Source: Polaribacter vadi (lineage in GTDB: Bacteria; Bacteroidota; Bacteroidia; Flavobacteriales; Flavobacteriaceae). Taken from it: a stretch of 64,000 nt of DNA. Made by a program: the position numbers and the translations under genes. Each line of letters starts with the position of its first letter. Position 1 is the stretch's first letter. Under the pieces are notes generated by a model. That model did no database searches. It was given only the letters and a program-made list of their open reading frames with translations, and was not told the DNA's origin. The stretch is from assembly GCF_001761365.1 (NCBI RefSeq), contig NZ_CP017477.1, forward strand, positions 84,501 to 148,500, written 5' to 3'. This document shows positions 37,850 through 46,168 of this stretch, one piece after another.

Positions 37850-39136
37850 ATGACATCAACAATAAGAAATATAGTTACAGTTATAATATTGATGTTTTGT
37901 ATGGGGTGTAATTCAAAAAAAGAAGTTAAAACAGCAGATAAGACAGTAATGAAGAAAGAATTAACAGCAAAAGATATTCTTGGAAATCCAGCATATGTAG
38001 CAATTTCTTATGGAGGTTATAGAGAAAAATCAAGAGAAGCACAACCCACAATAGCACAATTAAAAGAAGATTTAAAATTGATGCATGCTATGGGAATTCG
38101 AATTATTAGAACCTATAATGTGCAACCAAAATTACCTCATGCAAAAAATGTTTTAGAAGCAATTCATCAACTTAAAAAAGAAGATGCAACTTTTAAAATG
38201 TATGTAATGTTAGGTGCTTGGATAGATTGTTTAAATGCTTGGACAGACAAAGCACCAAATCACGAAGTTGAAAGCGCTCAAAATGAAGGGGAAATTGAAA
38301 GAGCTGTTGCATTGGCTAATAAATACCCAGATATAGTAAAGATAATTGCTGTTGGTAATGAAGCCATGATTCGTTGGGCAGAAAGTTATTATGTGCAACC
38401 AAATGTAATTTTAAAATGGGTAAATCATTTGCAAAATCTTAAAAAGGAAGGTAAACTTTCTAAAGATTTATGGATTACAAGTTCAGACGATTTTGCTTCT
38501 TGGGGAGGAGGAGACCCAAGTTATAGAGTTAAAGATTTAGAAGCTTTAATTAGAGCTGTAGATTATGTTTCTATGCACACATATGCATATCATAATACAC
38601 ATTACAATTCAGAATTTTGGGGAGTTCCAGCATATGAACAAGGATTATCTGACCAAGAAAAAATAGATTTTGCGATGATTCGTTCTTTGAATTTTGCAAA
38701 AACACAATATAAAAATGTGTCTAATTATGTAAAAAGTATCGATTCAACTAAAACAATTCATATTGGTGAAACTGGTTGGGCATCTATTTCTGATGGACAA
38801 TATGGAGTGCCAGGTTCTAGAGCTAGTGATGAATATAAACAAGGTTTATACTACAAACATTTAAGAGAATGGACCAAAGAAGCAGGCATTTCGTGTTTCT
38901 ATTTTGAAGCTTTTGATGAGCAATGGAAAGATGCAGGAAATCCTGAAGGTTCAGAAAATCACTTTGGATTATTCACATTAAAAGGTGAAGCTAAATATGC
39001 TTTATGGAATTTAGTTGATGATGGCGTTTTTAAAGATTTAAAAAGAGGTGGAAATCCAATAATTAAAACTTTTAACGGAAATAAAGATGCTTTAATGAAT
39101 ACAGTTTTAGTGCCGAATACAGAATATCCAAGATAA
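37850..39136 (+). CDS. GH17 beta-1,3-glucanase-type lipoprotein
   Basis: Exported GH17 enzyme of 428 residues (lipobox FCMGCNSKK). The catalytic barrel spans about 45-390, with acid/base E171 (AVGNEAMIR) and nucleophile E307 (HIGETGWAS). KDILGNPAYVAISYGGYR at the start is the usual first strand of the family. It precedes GH30 by 6 bp. In characterised marine Bacteroidota laminarin loci (Formosa), a GH17 acts on debranched laminarin after GH30, which fits this gene order. It is one of three GH17 domains in this operon, the only one with a signal peptide. Confidence 0.9.
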   Translation: MTSTIRNIVTVIILMFCMGCNSKKEVKTADKTVMKKELTAKDILGNPAYVAISYGGYREKSREAQPTIAQLKEDLKLMHAMGIRIIRTYNVQPKLPHAKNVLEAIHQLKKEDATFKMYVMLGAWIDCLNAWTDKAPNHEVESAQNEGEIERAVALANKYPDIVKIIAVGNEAMIRWAESYYVQPNVILKWVNHLQNLKKEGKLSKDLWITSSDDFASWGGGDPSYRVKDLEALIRAVDYVSMHTYAYHNTHYNSEFWGVPAYEQGLSDQEKIDFAMIRSLNFAKTQYKNVSNYVKSIDSTKTIHIGETGWASISDGQYGVPGSRASDEYKQGLYYKHLREWTKEAGISCFYFEAFDEQWKDAGNPEGSENHFGLFTLKGEAKYALWNLVDDGVFKDLKRGGNPIIKTFNGNKDALMNTVLVPNTEYPR

Positions 39137-39142
39137 TAAATT

Positions 39143-40639
39143 ATGAAAATCATTAAAAATTTTATCTATCTAGTTTTACTTTTTACAATGATCAATTGCA
39201 ATTCGAAACAAAACCAATTAAATGTAGAGGTTTACGAAACCTCTGCAAGTGGAAATAATTTAACCAAACTAACTAATTTTTCTTCGGATGAAAATCAAGA
39301 AGAGGTCGTTAAAATAAAACTATTACCATCAGAAAAAAGACAAACGATTACTGGTTTTGGAGGTTCGTTTACAGAATCTTCTGCGTATTTGTTAAATAAA
39401 ATCAGTAAAAAAAATAGAGACTCCATAATTGAAGCCTATTTTGGAGAAAGTGGTGCAAAATATTCGTTGTCAAGAACGCACATGAATTCCTCTGATTTTT
39501 CATTGAGTCAGTATTCGTATGCACCTGTTGAAGGTGATAAAGAACTAAAACATTTTTCAATTGATGAAGATAAAGACGATATAATTCCGATGATTAAAGA
39601 TGCTATGAAAGTATCTAAAGACGGTTTTAAAATATTGTCTTCTCCTTGGACAGCTTCACCTTGGATGAAAGATAATAAAGAATGGGTTGGAGGTAAATTA
39701 TTACCAGAATATTATGATACTTGGGCATTGTTTTTCTCTAAATACGTAGATGCTTATAAAGCAGAAGGAATCGATATTTGGGGTTTTACAGTAGAAAACG
39801 AACCTTTAGGAAATGGTAATAATTGGGAGAGTATGCATTATACACCTGATGAAATGACCAATTTCGTTCAAAATCATTTAGGGCCTCAATTAGAAAAAAC
39901 ACATCCTGAAGTAAAAATTTTAGGATACGATCAAAATAGGGAACATTTAAAAGAATGGATAGATTCTCAATATAAAAACGAAGAAACTTCAAAATATTTT
40001 GATGGAACAGCCATTCATTGGTATGCAAGTACGTATGAAATTTTTCCAGAAGAACTTCAATATGCTTATAACAAAGCACCTAATAAATATTTAATTCAAT
40101 CAGAAGCTTGTGTAGATTCTGAAGTTCCAAAATGGAAAGATGATGCTTGGTATTGGAAAAAAGAAGCAACAGATTGGGGTTGGGATTGGGCTCCAGAACA
40201 AGACAAACATTTTCACCCAAAATATGCACCTGTAAACAGATATGCAAGAGATATTATTGGTTGTCTAAACAATTATGTGGATGGTTGGATCGATTGGAAT
40301 ATGGTTTTAAACAAGCAAGGAGGTCCAAATTGGTTTAAAAACTGGTGTGTGGCTCCAATAATTGTTGATGAAGAAAATGACGAAGTTTATTTTACACCAA
40401 TTTATTACACATTAGCACACTTCAGTAAATTTATTAGACCAGAAGCAAAAGTTATCAATTTAGAAAATTCTGATAAAGATTTACTGGTAACAGCAGCAGA
40501 AAATTTAGATGGAACCATTGCAGTTGTTCTTTTTAATGAGGGAACAACTTCAAAAAACATCAGTTTATCTCTAAATGATAAAAATGTAGCAATACAAATT
40601 CAAGGACAAGCAATTCAAACACTTGTAATTACAAACTAA
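39143..40639 (+). CDS. GH30 exo-beta-1,6-glucosidase-like lipoprotein (laminarin debranching)
   Basis: 498-residue lipoprotein (lipobox TMINCNSKQ) with a GH30 barrel (about 55-420) and a C-terminal beta-sandwich (about 425-498). Acid/base E220 is in TVENEPLGN and nucleophile E321 in IQSEACVDSE. The Trp-rich segment WGWDWAPEQDKHFHP is typical of the GH30 group that includes human glucocerebrosidase and marine GH30 enzymes that remove beta-1,6-linked glucose side chains from laminarin. Neighbouring GH17 and GH3 genes support that role. GH30 also contains xylanases and fucosidases, but these are unlikely in this setting. Confidence 0.9.
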   Translation: MKIIKNFIYLVLLFTMINCNSKQNQLNVEVYETSASGNNLTKLTNFSSDENQEEVVKIKLLPSEKRQTITGFGGSFTESSAYLLNKISKKNRDSIIEAYFGESGAKYSLSRTHMNSSDFSLSQYSYAPVEGDKELKHFSIDEDKDDIIPMIKDAMKVSKDGFKILSSPWTASPWMKDNKEWVGGKLLPEYYDTWALFFSKYVDAYKAEGIDIWGFTVENEPLGNGNNWESMHYTPDEMTNFVQNHLGPQLEKTHPEVKILGYDQNREHLKEWIDSQYKNEETSKYFDGTAIHWYASTYEIFPEELQYAYNKAPNKYLIQSEACVDSEVPKWKDDAWYWKKEATDWGWDWAPEQDKHFHPKYAPVNRYARDIIGCLNNYVDGWIDWNMVLNKQGGPNWFKNWCVAPIIVDEENDEVYFTPIYYTLAHFSKFIRPEAKVINLENSDKDLLVTAAENLDGTIAVVLFNEGTTSKNISLSLNDKNVAIQIQGQAIQTLVITN

Positions 40640-40663
40640 TTAAATAAACTTAACCATAAAATT

Positions 40664-43021
40664 ATGAGTAACAATCAAACAAAATCTGGCAAAGTACCTA
40701 TGGGACAAAAAATTGCTTTTGGATTAGGAATGCTTGCAAATCAAATGTTTCCAGCAGCTTTGGGGATTTTTATGGTTGTTTTAATTCAGAATTATGAGTT
40801 CCCAACTTGGATGTGGGGAATCTTATTTTTTCTTCCTCGTATTTTCGATTCTATTACAGATCCAATCATGGGTTTTATTTCTGATAATACAAAATCAATT
40901 TGGGGAAGAAGAAGACAATATGTGCTTTTAGGAGCATTAATAATGGGGATTTCCTTTTCATTATTATGGCAAATGTATATAATTGATGGGGTAAGTTATA
41001 ATTTCACGTATTTCTTAATTTGGTCTTTAATTTTCTATTTAGGACTAACTATTTTTTCTGTTCCTTATGTTGCCATGGGTTATGAAATGAGTGATGATTT
41101 TCATGAACGAACAAATATTATGGCAACTGCACAATGGATTGGTCAGTGGGCTTGGGTAATTGCACCTTGGTTTTGGGTGGTAATGTATGATGATAATTGG
41201 TTTGGAACTACCACAGAAACTACAAGATCTTTAGGTATTTGGGTAGGTGTTGTTTTTGCCGTTTTAGCAATGGTGCCAGCTTTTTTTATCAAAAGTAAAT
41301 CTACAAAAGATGATGATAGTTTAACTCCTTTAACGTTAAAAACAATTGGAGGGAGTTTAAAAGAAATCATTGAAAACTTTAAAGAAGCTTTCAAAATTGA
41401 ACAATTTAGGAAACTATGTTTTTCGACTTTTTTAATTTACAATGCTTTTAATGTAGTTGCTGGTTTTTCATTTTTTATAGTAGTTTATTATTTATTTAAT
41501 GGAGATGCTGGAGCAGCTGGTCTTTGGCCAACATTATTAGGAAGTATTGGTGCATTATCAACCACTTTTTTAGTGATTCCTATTGTTGCAAAATTATCTA
41601 GAACTATAGGTAAAAAGAAAGCATTTATGGTTTCGCAAGGAATTTCTGTTTTGGGGTATGTAATGCTTTGGTTCTTATTTGTACCAGGTAAACCTTATTT
41701 GTTTTTGTTTGCTTTGCCATTTTTCTCTTTTGGTATTGGTAGTTTATTTACATTAATGATGTCCATGACTTCTGATGTAATTGATATTGATGAATTAAAC
41801 ACAGGAAAGAGAAGAGAAGGTGTTTTTGGAGCAATTTATTGGTGGATGGTGAAATTTGGTTTTGCAATTGCAGGTCTATTAACAGGTGCAATTATGACTT
41901 TGGTTGGTTTTGTTCCAGACACAGTAAATACAGATGCTTCCATTACAGGAATCCGTTTATTTTATTCAGGTTTACCAATTTTAGGAACGCTTGGAGCTAT
42001 GTTGATTATGAGAGGTTATAATTTAACAGAAGAAAGATCTTTAGAAATTAGTGCAGAGTTATCAAAAAGAAAACAACTAAAAAATGCGCCTAAAACGTCA
42101 TCTGGTTATGGAGCAGGAAATTTAACATCATTGGCAAACAATATTGTTTTAAAAGAGTATCAAGGTGTAGATTTTTCAAACCTTTCAGAAGCAGAAATTA
42201 CCAACTTGTTTTCTAAAACACTAAATAACGGATTAAGAGGATTATGTTTTAGTCCTTATACAGATGGGCAAGATGCAAATGATGTTTTGAGCGAGCTTCA
42301 AATTAGTAGAAGAATGGATATTATAAAACCCTATACAACTTCCATTCGTTCTTTTTCTTGTACAAATGGTAATGAATTAATTCCACAAATAGCAAAGCAA
42401 AAAGGATTAAAAACATTAGTGGGTGCTTGGATAGGAAAAGATAAAAAAAGAAATGAAAAAGAAATAGAAGGTTTAATTCGTTTAGCGAAAACAGGTTCTG
42501 TAGACATTGCAGCTGTTGGTAATGAAGTTTTATTAAGAGGAGATTTATCAGAAATAGAAATTATTGCCTACATCAGCAGAGTTAAAAAGGAATTAGAAGG
42601 TTTAAATATTCCTGTTTGTTATGTAGATACCTATTATGAATATTCTAAAAGACCTAATTTGGTAGCAGCTTCAGACATTATTCTAACAAACTGTTACCCA
42701 TTTTGGGAAGGAGCAAGCATCGAAGATTCGTTGTTTCAATTAAGGCAAATTCACGCGATTACTCAAAAAATAGCAAACGGAAAAGAAATAATTATTACAG
42801 AAACTGGTTGGCCAAGTCAAGGAGAAACTGTTCAGAAAGCAAACCCAACAAAATTAAATGCGATGAAGTATTTTATTGAAACTCAAGAATGGGCGCAAAA
42901 AGAAAATATTACACTATTTCACTTTTCTTCTTTTGATGAATCTTGGAAAGTTAAAATAGAAGGAGAATTAGGTGCAAGATGGGGTATTTGGGATAAAGAT
43001 GAAAAAATGAAATACTATTAA
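40664..43021 (+). CDS. MFS (GPH-type) sugar transporter fused to a GH17 domain
   Basis: 785-residue inner-membrane protein made of a 12-helix glycoside-pentoside-hexuronide/cation symporter (about 10-460; DPIMGFISDNTKSIWGRRRQY is the classic loop 2-3 motif) and, after a short polar linker, a GH17 barrel (about 485-785). GH17 acid/base E621 (AVGNEVLLR) and nucleophile E713 (IITETGWPSQGE) are intact. With both ends of the transporter inside, the enzyme should face the cytoplasm. The frame is unbroken, with no sign of sequencing error. The GH17 part is very like the separate protein at 43055. It probably imports laminarin oligosaccharides and cuts them on entry. Similar fusions are reported from marine laminarin loci. 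Confidence 0.92.
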   Translation: MSNNQTKSGKVPMGQKIAFGLGMLANQMFPAALGIFMVVLIQNYEFPTWMWGILFFLPRIFDSITDPIMGFISDNTKSIWGRRRQYVLLGALIMGISFSLLWQMYIIDGVSYNFTYFLIWSLIFYLGLTIFSVPYVAMGYEMSDDFHERTNIMATAQWIGQWAWVIAPWFWVVMYDDNWFGTTTETTRSLGIWVGVVFAVLAMVPAFFIKSKSTKDDDSLTPLTLKTIGGSLKEIIENFKEAFKIEQFRKLCFSTFLIYNAFNVVAGFSFFIVVYYLFNGDAGAAGLWPTLLGSIGALSTTFLVIPIVAKLSRTIGKKKAFMVSQGISVLGYVMLWFLFVPGKPYLFLFALPFFSFGIGSLFTLMMSMTSDVIDIDELNTGKRREGVFGAIYWWMVKFGFAIAGLLTGAIMTLVGFVPDTVNTDASITGIRLFYSGLPILGTLGAMLIMRGYNLTEERSLEISAELSKRKQLKNAPKTSSGYGAGNLTSLANNIVLKEYQGVDFSNLSEAEITNLFSKTLNNGLRGLCFSPYTDGQDANDVLSELQISRRMDIIKPYTTSIRSFSCTNGNELIPQIAKQKGLKTLVGAWIGKDKKRNEKEIEGLIRLAKTGSVDIAAVGNEVLLRGDLSEIEIIAYISRVKKELEGLNIPVCYVDTYYEYSKRPNLVAASDIILTNCYPFWEGASIEDSLFQLRQIHAITQKIANGKEIIITETGWPSQGETVQKANPTKLNAMKYFIETQEWAQKENITLFHFSSFDESWKVKIEGELGARWGIWDKDEKMKYY

Positions 43022-43054
43022 TAATATCAGAATTACACAATAAAACCAAACACA

Positions 43055-43993
43055 ATGTCATATAGAGAAGAACGTAAATTTTCGTTTCAGAATTTAGAAA
43101 CTAATGCTAGCAGTCCAGATTTTAAAGAAAGCGTTGGAGTAGATTTTACCAAATACGAAGAAACTGAAGATTTAGCGAAACTTTGGAACACTACTTTAAA
43201 GCAAGGAATGCATGGAATTTGTTTTAGTATGTATGAAGATGGCCAAGAACCAGGAGACACAATTACAGAAGAACAGGTAGAAAGAAGAATTAAAATTCTA
43301 AAACCTTACACAAAATGGATTCGTTCTTTTTCTTGTATTGAAGGAAATGAACACATTCCAAGAATGGCAAAAAAGCATGGAATTAAAAATATGGTTGGTG
43401 CTTGGTTAGGAGATGACATGGAAAAAAACGAACTAGAAATAGCAGGTTTAATTCAATTAGCTAAAGAAGGTTGTGTAGATATTGCAGCTGTTGGTAACGA
43501 AGTAATGTATCGTAAAGATTTAACAGAAGAGCAATTATTAACATACATACATAGAGTAAAAGATGCTTTAAAAGGAATGGATATTCCTGTAGGTTATGTA
43601 GATGCGTATTATGAATTTTCTCATAGACCAAACATTACTGAGGTTTGTGATGTTATTTTGTCTAACTGCTATCCTTATTGGGAAGGTTGTAGTATAGAGC
43701 ATTCTTTAAACCACATGCAAAATATGTTTGGACAAGCAAGTGCTGCTGGAAATGGAAAAAAAGTAATTATTACTGAAACAGGTTGGCCAAGCAAAGGCGA
43801 AAGTTTAAAAGGGGCACATTCTACTGAGGAAAATGCCATGAAATATTTTATAAATACACAAACTTGGGCAAATAAAAATAATATAGAAACCTTTTATTTT
43901 TCTTCTTTTGATGAGTCTTGGAAAGTTGGAGCAGAAGGAATTGTTGGTGCTTATTGGGGCTTGTGGGATAAAAACGAAAAAGTGAAATTCTAG
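43055..43993 (+). CDS. Cytoplasmic stand-alone GH17 enzyme
   Basis: 312 residues, no signal peptide, so cytoplasmic. The single GH17 barrel has acid/base E149 (AVGNEVMYR) and nucleophile E241 (IITETGWPSKGE). It resembles the GH17 half of the preceding fusion along its whole length (shared RSFSC, VDIAAVGNEV, NCYPxWEG and FDESWK blocks), so the pair comes from a duplication. It starts 33 bp after the fusion and is followed by a strong terminator. It may process imported oligosaccharides, or act as a glucosidase or transglycosylase feeding GH149. Confidence 0.88.
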   Translation: MSYREERKFSFQNLETNASSPDFKESVGVDFTKYEETEDLAKLWNTTLKQGMHGICFSMYEDGQEPGDTITEEQVERRIKILKPYTKWIRSFSCIEGNEHIPRMAKKHGIKNMVGAWLGDDMEKNELEIAGLIQLAKEGCVDIAAVGNEVMYRKDLTEEQLLTYIHRVKDALKGMDIPVGYVDAYYEFSHRPNITEVCDVILSNCYPYWEGCSIEHSLNHMQNMFGQASAAGNGKKVIITETGWPSKGESLKGAHSTEENAMKYFINTQTWANKNNIETFYFSSFDESWKVGAEGIVGAYWGLWDKNEKVKF

Positions 43994-44017
43994 ATTACTT
44001 ACTACATTAATTTTTTT

Positions 44018-44050
44018 AAACTCTATAAATACTGGCTATTTATAGAGTTT
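44018..44050 (+). terminator. Intrinsic terminator of the long laminarin operon
   Basis: A perfect 14-bp stem AAACTCTATAAATA / TATTTATAGAGTTT around CTGGC starts 25 bp after the GH17 stop and is followed by TCTTTTTTTT. It closes the operon that begins at 26035. Confidence 0.85.
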
Positions 44051-44106
44051 TCTTTTTTTTAAAACTATACTATCATTTACAGCAACTTAACATTGTTTTT
44101 TACAAC

Positions 44107-44297
44107 CATACATTACCCATACAAGAAAAAAAATACTGCTAATTAATTAATAATTAATAACTTATATTTTTTTTTGAATCTCTTACTTTCAGAAGGTATT
44201 TCTGTAGTTTTATCAATAATACTTGATTTTTTTGAGGGCTGTATGTTTTTTGTTGAGGTGTAAAATGATAATATTGTACACATTAAGGTTAATATTG
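44107..44297 (+). promoter_or_regulatory. Operator pair and promoter of the secreted binding-type protein
   Basis: In the 330-bp gap after the terminator, a distal box CATACATTACCCATACA (44107-44123) is an exact direct repeat of CATACA 11 bp apart. The proximal box TGTATGTTTTTTGTTGAGG (44240-44258) has TGTATG and TGTTGA, again 11 bp apart. A -7-like TAATATTG starts at 44290, 50 bp after the proximal box begins. This is the cleanest of the three copies; the distance between the two boxes is longer (133 bp) than before SusC (89 bp) and 26035 (100 bp). Confidence 0.75.
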
Positions 44298-44323
44298 TTT
44301 CATAATCTTTTAAATACATAATT

Positions 44324-45883
44324 ATGAAAAAAATTACTTTATTATTAGCCTTATTGATTAGTTCAATTGGTTTTTCGCAAGATCTTTTAATAGGTTTTGA
44401 AACTGGAGAAAGTGGAGGTTTATTAGGAGACCCATTTGGAGGGATGGCAAAACCAACAGTTGTAACTGGAACAGGATCAAATACATCTCAAGTTTTACAG
44501 GTAGTTGGTAATTCAGCAACAGAAGTTTGGCAAGGGACTAATTTTACTTTATCTCAGATTGTTGATTTGACAAATACTCAAACAATGACTATCGATGTAA
44601 AATCATCTACAGCAATTACTTTTTTAGTAAAAGTTAATGGTGGTTTAAATGGAGCTCCTGAAGCAGCTGCAGAAGTTACTCATAATGGAGATGGAACTTG
44701 GCAGACTTTATCTTTTACTTTTAACTCTGCAAAAGATAATAAAGCTGCTGCTGCCAATGGTCAATATAATAATTTTGTTCTTCATGCTTATTGGGCTGAA
44801 AATGCAACTGTTTTCGGTGATGTTACTAAAGATGAAAGAACTTTTATGATTGATAATATTTCTGGACCAAAAGTTGCAGCGAATACTGTTGCTACGTTAA
44901 GCGATATTAAAATTGATGGAACTACTGTGTCTGGATTTTCTTCAGCTACAGATACTTATGCATATAGAGTAGTACAAGGAGGTTCGGTTCCAGTTGTAAC
45001 TGCTACAGTAACAGAGGCATCAGCGATTGCTGTGGTTACTGCTGCAACTTCAATACCTGGTAATACTACTATTTTAGTAACTGCTGGAAATGGGACTTCA
45101 ACAAAAACATATACTGTTTCTTTTGAATTAGATAAAGCTCCTACAACAGCAGCCCCAACACCACCAGCCAGAAATGCTTGGGATGTTGTTTCACTTTACA
45201 GTGATGCTTATACAAATACTGCTCTTAATTTTGATGCTGGTTGGTGTGGTAATAATTCTGTTGAAACAATTCAAGTAGCTGGTGATAATATTGTTGCTTT
45301 TAAAGGAAATAATTGCCAAGGAATCGTTTTAGATGATGCAGTAGATGTAACTGGTTTTACTCACATCCACGTAGATGTTTATATTGATGAAACTGTAGAT
45401 GTTACCTCTAAAGTATTTAATTTAAAATTCGTAGGTGTACCAAGTTCAATCTTTGTAGAATATCCATTTAATGCAGGTTCTTCTCCAGCTTTAGTTGCTG
45501 GTACTTGGTTAAGTATCGATATTCCTGTGAATTTATCTACAATGGCAAATTTTAAAGAATTTGGTATAACTGCTGATAATCTTAAAAATCAAGTTTGGTA
45601 TGATAATTTATATATTTACAGAGCAGCAACTGCAAGTGTAGAAAATAATGAATTATTAGGTTTCTCAATGTATCCAAACCCAGCAACTAATAAATTAAAC
45701 ATCTCTGCAAAAGAAACTATTCAGAATGCAGATGTATTTAATGTATTAGGTAAAAAAGTAATGAGTGTTAATGTGAATGATACAAAAGCTTCAATTGATG
45801 TTTCTAACTTATCTTCTGGTATTTATTTAGTGAAATACAATGTTGGTAACACAACAGGTACTGCTAAATTTATCAAGCAATAA
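44324..45883 (+). CDS. Secreted type-IX-tagged multi-domain protein, probable laminarin-binding, no known enzyme
   Basis: 519-residue exported protein (signal ends GFSQ). Residues about 20-190 form a CBM-like beta-sandwich (LLIGFETGESGG, WQTLSFTF, FMIDNISGP). About 192-270 is a cadherin-like/Ig domain (TVATLSDIKIDGTTVSGF), about 285-440 the VVSLYSDAYTN...VWYDNLYIY module shared with 21501 and 29215, and about 445-519 a type A T9SS C-terminal signal (MYPNPATNKLNISA, ISVxSSGIYLVKY-like pattern). No catalytic motif was found. It forms its own transcription unit with the shared operator and its own terminator, so it is laminarin-responsive but separately dosed. It may bind laminarin outside the cell or aid enzyme access to particles. 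Confidence 0.78.
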   Translation: MKKITLLLALLISSIGFSQDLLIGFETGESGGLLGDPFGGMAKPTVVTGTGSNTSQVLQVVGNSATEVWQGTNFTLSQIVDLTNTQTMTIDVKSSTAITFLVKVNGGLNGAPEAAAEVTHNGDGTWQTLSFTFNSAKDNKAAAANGQYNNFVLHAYWAENATVFGDVTKDERTFMIDNISGPKVAANTVATLSDIKIDGTTVSGFSSATDTYAYRVVQGGSVPVVTATVTEASAIAVVTAATSIPGNTTILVTAGNGTSTKTYTVSFELDKAPTTAAPTPPARNAWDVVSLYSDAYTNTALNFDAGWCGNNSVETIQVAGDNIVAFKGNNCQGIVLDDAVDVTGFTHIHVDVYIDETVDVTSKVFNLKFVGVPSSIFVEYPFNAGSSPALVAGTWLSIDIPVNLSTMANFKEFGITADNLKNQVWYDNLYIYRAATASVENNELLGFSMYPNPATNKLNISAKETIQNADVFNVLGKKVMSVNVNDTKASIDVSNLSSGIYLVKYNVGNTTGTAKFIKQ

Positions 45884-45909
45884 GTATTAAAAGTATATTT
45901 TTAGAATTC

Positions 45910-45938
45910 AAAAACCGAACAGCAATGTTCGGTTTTTT
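45910..45938 (+). terminator. Intrinsic terminator after the secreted protein gene
   Basis: AAAAACCGAAC and GTTCGGTTTTTT pair perfectly around AGCAAT, with the T-run included, 27 bp after the stop at 45883. Confidence 0.9.
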
Positions 45939-46115
45939 AGTTTTATCAAAGTCTTTTTTATCTTGATTTTTGAAAGATGCCTAAAACTTAATCAATAGCT
46001 CACTTTAAAAATCTTATGAATAATAACCAAGCAACTTAAACATCATTTAAAAACAATAAAAGATATTATTACATAATAATATTATCAACATCAATAACTT
46101 TAAAACAAAAAAAAT

Positions 46116-46142
46116 GAGGAAGTAATATTGAATTACTTCCTC
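46116..46142. terminator. Bidirectional terminator between convergent units
   Basis: GAGGAAGTAAT (46116-46126) pairs with ATTACTTCCTC (46132-46142). A-rich sequence precedes it and GTTTTTA follows, so it can end transcription from both sides; chiefly it would serve the minus-strand operon ending at 46169. The surrounding 285-bp gap holds nothing else recognisable. Confidence 0.85.
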
Positions 46143-46168
46143 GTTTTTATCTTTAAAAAAAAAGGAAT

